Of a stretch of DNA of 27,544 bases, positions 15,505-21,687 are shown piece after piece (position 1 is the stretch's first letter; each line of letters starts with the position of its first letter). The notes beneath the pieces were generated by a model. That model saw only the letters and a list, made by a program, of their open reading frames with translations. It made no database searches and was not told the DNA's origin. The DNA lies in contig QHTY01000194.1 of assembly GCA_003220985.1 (NCBI GenBank), positions 13,303-40,846 of the forward strand. Reading direction: 5' to 3'. Origin of the DNA: Gemmatimonadota bacterium. GTDB taxonomy: Bacteria > Gemmatimonadota > Gemmatimonadetes > Gemmatimonadales > GWC2-71-9. The position numbers and the translations under genes were made by a program.

Positions 15505-16176
15505 GTGTCTGCTGCCGACGTGCTGCAAAAGGTCCCGCTGTTTAGCCAGCTCTCCGCCGTCGACCTGCAGCGGGTGGTGGAAGTCGCCCGCGACCGTGCC
15601 TACCCCAAGAACTCCGTCATCCTGTTCGAGGACGATCCCGGCGACGCGCTCTATGTCGTCGCGAAAGGACAAGTCAAGGTCGTCCTCATCGGCGAAGACG
15701 GGCGCGAAGTCATTCTCTCCGTGCTCGGCGAAGGCGAGTTCTTCGGCGAGATGGCGCTGATCGACGACGAACCACGCTCGGCGCACGTTATCGCGATGGA
15801 GGACTCGACGCTGTACGTACTGCGGCGCGAAGACTTCCAGGGCATTCTCGAACACTCCGCGGGGATCGCGCTCGCGTTGCTCAAGGAATTGTCGCGCCGG
15901 CTGCGTCGCGTCGACGAAAAAGTCGGCAGCCTCGTGCTGCTCGACGTGCACGGCCGCGTCGCGCAGCTGCTCCTCGATCTCGCCGACGAAACCGACGGCC
16001 AGCGCATCACGCGCCGGCTGACCCACCACACCATCGCCCAGATGATCGGATCGTCGCGCGAGACGGTGTCGCGCACGATGCGCGAACTCGTTGACAAAGG
16101 CCTGATTGACGTAAGTCGCAAGGACATTGTGATCAAGGACCGTGGCTCACTCGAGCAAGCGGCCGGCCGGTCGTGA
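15505..16176 (+). CDS. Crp/Fnr-family transcriptional regulator
   Basis: This 223-residue cyclic-nucleotide-binding-type regulator has an N-terminal cNMP-binding domain with the phosphate-binding cassette FFGEMALIDDEPRSAHV. Its Gly-Glu and Arg-Ser pair match those that hold the cyclic phosphate in E. coli CRP. A dimerisation helix follows (about 120-145), then a winged helix with TIAQMIGSSRETVSRTMREL. R185, E186 and R190 match the CRP residues that read GTGA. There is no cysteine, so an Fnr-type iron-sulfur cluster is excluded. GTG 15505 is the only good start and fits the family N-terminus. A palindrome of the CRP type overlaps its own stop codon. The ligand is unknown. Confidence 0.92.
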   Translation: MSAADVLQKVPLFSQLSAVDLQRVVEVARDRAYPKNSVILFEDDPGDALYVVAKGQVKVVLIGEDGREVILSVLGEGEFFGEMALIDDEPRSAHVIAMEDSTLYVLRREDFQGILEHSAGIALALLKELSRRLRRVDEKVGSLVLLDVHGRVAQLLLDLADETDGQRITRRLTHHTIAQMIGSSRETVSRTMRELVDKGLIDVSRKDIVIKDRGSLEQAAGRS

Positions 16177-16186
16177 CTCGCGTCAC
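16173..16186. promoter_or_regulatory. CRP-type palindrome GTGA-N6-TCAC
   Basis: GTGACTCGCGTCAC is a perfect palindromic half-site pair with the spacing of CRP operators. It covers the stop codon of the Crp-family gene and lies 57 bases before the ATG of the next gene. The recognition helix of that regulator (R-E-T-V-S-R) is the type that binds GTGA. Binding is inferred. Confidence 0.45.
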
Positions 16187-16242
16187 GGTTCTACGTCACT
16201 AATTCCCAGTAACTTAGCCCGAGTTTCAGCGTGCCGAAACGC

Positions 16243-17160
16243 ATGAAGTACACGGTGACCTTCTGGGGCACCCGGGGAAGTATTCCTACTCCGGGGGCAA
16301 CGACGTCGCGCTACGGTGGCAACACGCCGTGTGTCGCGGTGGAAGGCGCCGAAGGCCAACTGGTCGTACTCGATGCGGGTACAGGTATCCGGACGCTGGG
16401 ACTCGACTTGGTCGAGAAACAAAACGGCGCAGTGAAAGTCGAAATCCTGCTCTCACACGCGCATTGGGACCACATCCAGGGGCTGCCACACTTCAAACCG
16501 TTTTTCGCTCCGGGCAATACCGTCCGCATCTGGGGGACGCGCCAGGGCACGGCGTCGCTGGAAGCGATTCTACGGCAGCAGATGGACCCGGCGGTGTTTC
16601 CCGTGCCGCTCGATGCCCTCTCCGCGTCGTTGACGGTGCAGCAGGTCGACAGGGACGAGTTCTCGATCGGGGAGTTCCGGGTTCGCACCACGAAGTTGCG
16701 ACATCCCGGGACGACATTGGGATTCCGGCTCACGCCCGCGAAGGGCGGCGGTGGGTCGAGCATGGCATATGTGACCGACAACGAGCTGGGCCCCGGCGGG
16801 CAATACGACGTCGCAAAGAGCTGGCGGCGCGATTTCGTCAAGTTTTTGAAGGACGTCGATCTGCTGATTCATGATGCCATGTACACACCGGCGGAACTGG
16901 AGCAACACCGCGGCTGGGGGCATTCGACATACGAAGAAGCGGTGAACCTGGCCCAGGATGCGGGAGCGAAAAAACTCGTGCTGTTTCATCACGAGCCCGA
17001 GCATGGTGACAAAGCAATGGATGGCTTGGTGGCGGCGGCGCGGAAGTTCGCGAAGACGCGTGGCGGTTCGCTCGAGGTCCTCGCCAGTAGCTATGCGCGC
17101 GCGTGCCGTACTGACGGCGTTGTGCCTGATGCCGGTGCTCCTGGGAGCGCAGCAGCGTGA
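16243..17160 (+). CDS. Metallo-beta-lactamase-fold hydrolase (PhnP/class-II phosphodiesterase-like)
   Basis: The start MKYTVTFWGTRGSIPTPG and the metal motif SHAHWDH (H72, H74, D76, H77) place this 305-residue protein in the MBL-fold group that includes PhnP and cyclic-nucleotide phosphodiesterase-like enzymes. Further ligands are in YVTDNE, LIHDAMY and LFHHEPEHGD. A phosphodiesterase acting on a cyclic nucleotide would suit the neighbouring Crp-type regulator, but the substrate cannot be told from sequence. ATG 16243 is preferred because family members begin at this strand; GTG 16231 is the alternative. No ribosome-binding site is seen for either. The C-terminal 23 residues overlap the next gene by 68 bases and look unlike the family, so the true end may differ. 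Confidence 0.85.
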   Translation: MKYTVTFWGTRGSIPTPGATTSRYGGNTPCVAVEGAEGQLVVLDAGTGIRTLGLDLVEKQNGAVKVEILLSHAHWDHIQGLPHFKPFFAPGNTVRIWGTRQGTASLEAILRQQMDPAVFPVPLDALSASLTVQQVDRDEFSIGEFRVRTTKLRHPGTTLGFRLTPAKGGGGSSMAYVTDNELGPGGQYDVAKSWRRDFVKFLKDVDLLIHDAMYTPAELEQHRGWGHSTYEEAVNLAQDAGAKKLVLFHHEPEHGDKAMDGLVAAARKFAKTRGGSLEVLASSYARACRTDGVVPDAGAPGSAAA

Positions 17161-17788
17161 CCAGGATACCCGCCCGGGCATCGCCGTTCTCCCCTTCAAC
17201 AACGGCGGCTCCTACGGTCAGGGCAAGGAGGACTTCGACGCCCTCGAGCGGGGGATCGCTGGGATGATGATCTCCGAGCTATCGCAGAATCCGGCGGCGC
17301 GCGTCGTCGAACGGCAGGAAGTCCAGCGCCTGGTGGACGAGCAGAACCTCGGCACCCAGGGCCGCGTCGATCCCCGGACCGCGTCGAAGGTCGGTAAGCT
17401 CGTCGGCGCCCGCTACGTCGTGCTGGGCACGTTCATCGATTTCTACGGCGACTTCCGCGTGGACGTGCGGCTCGTCAACACCGAGACGGGCGAGATCGTG
17501 AAAACCGAGTCGGAGCGGATGCAGCGTGATCACATGTTCGACATCATCCGCAACATCGCGAGCCGGCTCATGAAGGATGCGAATCTGCCGGCGCTGCAGC
17601 GGCAGGCATCGGATCAGCGCATGGAGCGCCAGATCCCGACGGAAGCGCTGACGTACTATTCGCGCGGGCTGCTCTACCAGGATCGCGGGCAGAAGGACAA
17701 GGCGGCCGAGATGTTCACACATGCCCTGTCGATCTTCCCTCAGTACGCTGAGGCCCAGGACGGGCTGCAGCGAGTGAAGTCGTCCTAA
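17093..17788 (+). CDS. Secreted CsgG/FlgO-like protein with C-terminal TPR
   Basis: A signal peptide (MRARAVLTALCLMPVLLGAQ) is followed by GIAVLPFNNGG, then AGMMISELSQNPAARVVERQ and KLVGARYVVLGTFIDFYGDFRVDVRLVNTETGEIV. This is the CsgG/FlgO/TolB-N type alpha-beta fold found in periplasmic parts of outer-membrane assemblies. The last 45 residues form a TPR-like pair (ALTYYSRGLLYQDRGQKDKA). There is no lipobox cysteine, unlike CsgG itself, so it is probably a soluble periplasmic protein. Length is 231 residues. ATG 17093 lies inside the preceding gene, but it is the only start that gives a signal peptide. Function is unknown; envelope sensing or assembly is inference. Confidence 0.8.
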   Translation: MRARAVLTALCLMPVLLGAQQRDQDTRPGIAVLPFNNGGSYGQGKEDFDALERGIAGMMISELSQNPAARVVERQEVQRLVDEQNLGTQGRVDPRTASKVGKLVGARYVVLGTFIDFYGDFRVDVRLVNTETGEIVKTESERMQRDHMFDIIRNIASRLMKDANLPALQRQASDQRMERQIPTEALTYYSRGLLYQDRGQKDKAAEMFTHALSIFPQYAEAQDGLQRVKSS

Positions 17789-17828
17789 CGGACCCCCTCA
17801 CTCGGCTTGGTAGATTGACGGCGCGCCG

Positions 17829-19784
17829 GTGAGGTACTTGCTCCTCCATCCGCCGATATGGCGTCCCGACGCGGTCGCGCCGGCGCTCGAGACCTCGCAG
17901 GTGGAGGCGCGCGCGGTTCGTCAGGCGAAGGACCTCGCCGTCACCGACGACCGCCCGACGGTGTTCCTGCTCGATGCCGAAAGCCGCTCGATCTTCCCGG
18001 TCGACGTCATGCGCGCCTTCGTCGACGCGGGGGGCGCGATCGTCGCGTTGGGTCGCAACGGCGAGACCGACGTGCCCGAAGGGCTGCCCACGGAGTTTCT
18101 GTCGGGCTTCCTGACGCAGCCGACGAGCCCACGCCGGCTGCTGGTCGCGATTCGCGCCGGCTTCCGGGAAGCGGCCGCGCGGGCGGAAACGGCGCGCGCG
18201 CGCGGCGAGGCAGCGCAGCGCGCGCGCGAGATCGGCGAGCTGACACGCATCGGCGTGGCGCTCGGCACCGAGCGCGACATCAAGACGCTGCTCGAGTTGA
18301 TCCTCACGCAGGCGCGCCGCATCACGCAGTCGGACGCGGGCAGCCTGTACCTGGTCGAGATCAATGAGCATGGCGACCGGCGGTTGCGGTTTCGGCTCGC
18401 GCAAACCTACTCGAAGCCCGAAGCGCCGTTCGTCGAACACACCATTGGCGTCGATCGCGGGAGTCTGGCCGGCTACTGTGCCGTCACGGGCGACCCCTTG
18501 GTGATCGACGACGCGTACTTCTTGCCGCCCGATGTCGAGTACACGATCAATCGTTCATTCGACGAGCGCTACGGGTACCGCACGAAGTCGATGCTCGTCA
18601 TTCCGATGAAGGATCACAAGGACGAGATCATCGGCGTGCTGCAGCTGATCAACCGCAAACGCAACTTCGACGCGATGCTCACGACGCCGGCCGACGTCGA
18701 GCGACAAGTCATCCCCTACTCGAAGCGCACCGTCGAACTGGTGACCGCGCTGGCCGGCCAGGCGGCGGTCGCCATCGAGAATGGGCGGCTGTACGAAGAC
18801 ATCGAGAAGTTGTTCGAAGGCTTCGTGCTCGCGGCGGTGCACGCGATCGAGCAGCGCGATCCGACGACCTATGGTCACTCGGGTCGGGTCGCCGGCATGA
18901 CGGTCGGGTTGGCCGAGGTGGTGGACCGTGCGGGCGACGGTCCCTATCGCGGCGTGAGCTTCTCGCGCGAGCAGATCAAGGAAATTCGGTACGCCGCCCT
19001 GCTGCACGACTTCGGCAAGGTCGGCGTGCGCGAACAAGTGCTCGTCAAGGCGAAGAAGCTCTATCCATCAGACCTGAGCCTGGTGCGGCATCGCCATGCC
19101 TTCATCCGCCGCACGGCGGAGCGCGAGTTCTGGCGCAAACGTGCCGAGTATCTGGAGGCCAACGGCACAACGGGCTACGACAGCTTCATCAAGGAGCTCG
19201 AAGCGGAGCACGAACGGGAGCTCAAGGAGCTCGATCGCTTCCTGGAGATCGTCCTCCTGGCCAATGAGCCGAGTATCCTGCCCGATGGCAGCTTTGACGA
19301 GCTGAAGGGTTGGGCGCAACGCACCTTCCTGGGGCTCGACGGCACCACCGAGCCGTTTCTTTCACCGGACGACATGCGCTACCTCACCATCCGCAAAGGC
19401 AGCCTCGACGAAGCGGAACGACACGAGATCGAGAGTCACGTGAGCCACACCTATCAGTTCCTGCAGCGGATTCCGTGGACACGCGAGCTACAGCAGATTC
19501 CGCTGATTGCCTACGGCCATCACGAAAAAATGGACGGCCGGGGCTATCCGCGCCGCGTGGCGGGGGAGGCGATCCCGATCCAGACGCGGATGATGACGAT
19601 CAGCGATATCTACGACGCGCTCACCGCCCAAGATCGGCCCTACAAGCGGGCCGTGTCCACCGACCGCGCGCTCGACATTCTCACCACGGAAGTGAACGAG
19701 GGACAGCTCGACGCCGACCTGTTCAAGCTGTTCATCGAGGGCAAGGTCTTCCAGCGACAGATCGTCGAAGACGGCGCGAGCTAG
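17829..19784 (+). CDS. GAF and HD-GYP domain cyclic-di-GMP phosphodiesterase
   Basis: This predicted enzyme degrades cyclic di-GMP or related cyclic dinucleotides. The 651 residues comprise a receiver-like N-terminal domain (1-115, degenerate), a short coiled helix, a GAF sensor domain (about 140-320) and an HD-GYP domain. Key residues are YGHSGRV, H393-D394 in LLHDFGKVGV, H564-H565-E566-K567-M-D569, the G572-Y573-P574 motif, and SDIYDALTAQDRPYK. All metal ligands are present. A charged helical insertion of about 130 residues separates HD from the ESHVSHTYQFL motif, much longer than in classical HD-GYP proteins. GTG 17829 fits the first strand. The stop shares CTAG with the convergent gene's stop. 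Confidence 0.92.
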   Translation: MRYLLLHPPIWRPDAVAPALETSQVEARAVRQAKDLAVTDDRPTVFLLDAESRSIFPVDVMRAFVDAGGAIVALGRNGETDVPEGLPTEFLSGFLTQPTSPRRLLVAIRAGFREAAARAETARARGEAAQRAREIGELTRIGVALGTERDIKTLLELILTQARRITQSDAGSLYLVEINEHGDRRLRFRLAQTYSKPEAPFVEHTIGVDRGSLAGYCAVTGDPLVIDDAYFLPPDVEYTINRSFDERYGYRTKSMLVIPMKDHKDEIIGVLQLINRKRNFDAMLTTPADVERQVIPYSKRTVELVTALAGQAAVAIENGRLYEDIEKLFEGFVLAAVHAIEQRDPTTYGHSGRVAGMTVGLAEVVDRAGDGPYRGVSFSREQIKEIRYAALLHDFGKVGVREQVLVKAKKLYPSDLSLVRHRHAFIRRTAEREFWRKRAEYLEANGTTGYDSFIKELEAEHERELKELDRFLEIVLLANEPSILPDGSFDELKGWAQRTFLGLDGTTEPFLSPDDMRYLTIRKGSLDEAERHEIESHVSHTYQFLQRIPWTRELQQIPLIAYGHHEKMDGRGYPRRVAGEAIPIQTRMMTISDIYDALTAQDRPYKRAVSTDRALDILTTEVNEGQLDADLFKLFIEGKVFQRQIVEDGAS

Positions 19785-20137
19785 AAGAGCAGCAACTTCA
19801 CCGATATCAGCAGCAGAAACCCTCCGAACATCTTTCGCAGCGTGACGTCGGGAATCGATCCCGCGAACCGCGCGCCGAAATAGGCTCCGAGGAGCAGACC
19901 CACCGCCACGACGGCGGCAAAGCCCCAATTCACCTGCTGCCGTTTGGCGTACTGCAGCACGCCTAACAACCCGACGGGGAGCAGCAGTGCGGCGAGCGAC
20001 GTTCCATGCGCCGTGTGTTGCGGCATGCGAGTGATGAGCACGAGCCCGGGGATGATCACAACCGCGCCGCCGACGCCGAACAGCCCCGAGATGACGCCCG
20101 CCAACAGGCCGAGCAGCGATACCAACACCCACGTCAT
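19781..20137 (-). CDS. Half-length TauE/SafE-family membrane protein
   Basis: These 118 residues correspond to one of the two repeats of TauE/SafE (DUF81) anion or sulfite transporters. Four hydrophobic helices are visible: WVLVSLLGLLAGVISGLF with the conserved GLFGVGGAVVIIPGLVL turn, then TSLAALLLPVGLLGVLQYA, WGFAAVVAVGLLLGAYFG and FGGFLLLISVKLLLF. Normal members have about 250 residues and 7-9 helices, so this one should act as a homodimer, or it is a truncated copy. ATG 20137 has AAGGA about 8 bases upstream and overlaps the hyuB stop as ATGA. The gene ends the minus-strand operon; the substrate is unknown. Confidence 0.8.
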   Translation of the reverse strand: MTWVLVSLLGLLAGVISGLFGVGGAVVIIPGLVLITRMPQHTAHGTSLAALLLPVGLLGVLQYAKRQQVNWGFAAVVAVGLLLGAYFGARFAGSIPDVTLRKMFGGFLLLISVKLLLF

Positions 20138-21687
20138 GGCTCTTGTCCTTTCCCCCAGCCTCCACCGCCTGGGGTTTCGATGCGGAGAACGTCCCCTGTT
20201 GCCAATCGCAATGCTGTCTTGGACGGCAGCGATTCCCCGTTCAAGAGATTCCTACCAACTTCTCCCGCCAATCCTCCAGCTGCTCCAGCCGGGCCGTGAC
20301 GCCGCCGCTCGGTCAGGAGCGTGGCCTCCATCGGCGCGAGCGCCTCGAACTCGCGCACCACGCCATCGCCGCCATTCCACGTCCCCCGTCCCCCGCTGCC
20401 ACGGCGCAGTGCGTACGTCCGGACACGAACGGGATGCTCCATTTCCAGGACTTCGATCGGCGTGTTGCGTGTGTTTGACATCCCGACGTGGACACCCGAC
20501 GGTCCGTTGGCCCCGCGACTCGCGCCCTGCCCGCCGCCAATCGTTTCGTAGTAAGTCCAGGCTCCTGACTCCCGACTCCCGATTCCTCCAAACGTCACGT
20601 TGTTCATCGTCCCCTGACCCTGCGCCGGCACGACGCAGCCGCCGGCCGCAAGTGCGCGAAAGACCGTGTCCGCAATGCGCTGCGACGTCTCGACATTGCC
20701 CGCGGCAACCGCACTCGGCGACCGCGCATTCACGAGACACCCCGGCGGCGCCGTCACTGCGATCGCGCGCGGCACGCCGCCGTTCATCGGAACGTCGTCG
20801 GGCAGCAGCGTGCGGACCACGAAGACCACGAACAGCACCGCCGAGCGCGTTACCGTCATTGGACAGTTTACGTTGCCCGGCGCCGCATCACGCGTCCCGG
20901 TGAAATCGGCGTGAAACGTGCCGTCGGCGATCGTGACCGTCACGCGAATCTCGAGATCGTCATCAATGACGCCGTCGCCCTCCAGATAATCGGTAGCGGT
21001 CATCGGCGCGGCTGATGGCAGACGGCTGAGGGCTGATTTCGTCCGCCGCTCGGCGTAGTCGAGCAGCTCACGTGCAGCCTCCCGCAAGGCGTTCCAGCTG
21101 TGGCGCCGGGCGAGCGCCCGCAGGCCCTGCGCTCCGCGCTCCACCGCGGCGCGCTGCGCCGCGAGATCGCCACGACGCATCGCCGGCGTCCGTACGTTGG
21201 CGAGCAGGAGCCGCTCGACCTCCAGCGTGAGACGCGTCGGCGGAATGATGATTCCCTCTTGGTACAACTCGCGCGCGCTCGCGGGCATGCTGCCCGGCGT
21301 CATACCGCCCACGTCGGAATGGTGCGCGCGGACAACGCTGTACCCGCCGACCTGCCCGTCGATGTCGATCGCGCCGATGAGGGTGAGATCGGGAAGGTGA
21401 CTGCCGCCGCCATACGGATCGTTGAGAATGAACAACTCGCCGGCTTGGGGGACCGGCTCCAGGCGGCGTACCGCGGCCACCGCATCCGCGAGCGCGCCGA
21501 GGTGCACCGGAATGTGCGCCGCCTGCGCGATCATCTCGCCATCGGCATCGAACAGCGCGGCCGACGCGTCGCGGCGTTCGCGGATATTCGGCGAGAGCGC
21601 GCTGTGCACCAGCACCAACCCCATCTCCTCCGCAATCGACGCGAAGGCGTGGGCCATCACTTCGAGGCCGACGGCGTCGAGCCTCAT
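20134..21687 (-). CDS. hyuB: Hydantoinase B/oxoprolinase family protein
   Basis: This is the beta-type subunit of the ATP-dependent hydantoinase/5-oxoprolinase/acetone-carboxylase superfamily, which works with the A subunit encoded just upstream. The 517 residues have MAHAFASIAEEMGLVLVHSALSPNIRERRDASAALFD at the start, then HIPVHLGAL, FILNDPYGGGSHLPDLTL and ARAHHSDVGGMTPGSMP, all standard. YYETIGGGQGASRGANG and NTPIEVLEMEHPVRV follow near the C-terminus. ATG 21687 overlaps the hyuA stop. Two tandem heptad tracts (20560-20587 and 21010-21037) add residues such as GSRESGA at loops. The specific substrate (hydantoin, oxoproline or other) cannot be assigned. Confidence 0.9.
   Translation of the reverse strand: MRLDAVGLEVMAHAFASIAEEMGLVLVHSALSPNIRERRDASAALFDADGEMIAQAAHIPVHLGALADAVAAVRRLEPVPQAGELFILNDPYGGGSHLPDLTLIGAIDIDGQVGGYSVVRAHHSDVGGMTPGSMPASARELYQEGIIIPPTRLTLEVERLLLANVRTPAMRRGDLAAQRAAVERGAQGLRALARRHSWNALREAARELLDYAERRTKSALSRLPSAAPMTATDYLEGDGVIDDDLEIRVTVTIADGTFHADFTGTRDAAPGNVNCPMTVTRSAVLFVVFVVRTLLPDDVPMNGGVPRAIAVTAPPGCLVNARSPSAVAAGNVETSQRIADTVFRALAAGGCVVPAQGQGTMNNVTFGGIGSRESGAWTYYETIGGGQGASRGANGPSGVHVGMSNTRNTPIEVLEMEHPVRVRTYALRRGSGGRGTWNGGDGVVREFEALAPMEATLLTERRRHGPAGAAGGLAGEVGRNLLNGESLPSKTALRLATGDVLRIETPGGGGWGKGQEP
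20560..20587. repeat. Heptad tandem tract in hyuB
   Basis: GGCTCCT, GACTCCC, GACTCCC and GATTCCT, period seven. It encodes GSRESGA between FGGI and the conserved YYETIGGG motif. Confidence 0.75.
21010..21037. repeat. Second heptad tandem tract in hyuB
   Basis: GGCTGAT, GGCAGAC, GGCTGAG and GGCTGAT, period seven, encoding SALSRLPSAA in a variable segment. Confidence 0.7.

Noticed and set aside
15505..16176. Assignment of the regulator as Fnr.
   Set aside because: The protein has no cysteine to hold an iron-sulfur cluster and keeps a cyclic-nucleotide phosphate cassette.
16210..16215. TAACTT as a -10 box before the second MBL gene.
   Set aside because: The -35 position has no good match, although activation from the nearby CRP-type palindrome cannot be excluded.
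17811..17816. TAGATT as a -10 box just before the HD-GYP gene.
   Set aside because: No acceptable -35 box lies 16-18 bases upstream.
20381..20394. GTCCCCC repeated twice in hyuB.
   Set aside because: Only two units, encoding a Gly-rich turn usual for HyuB.
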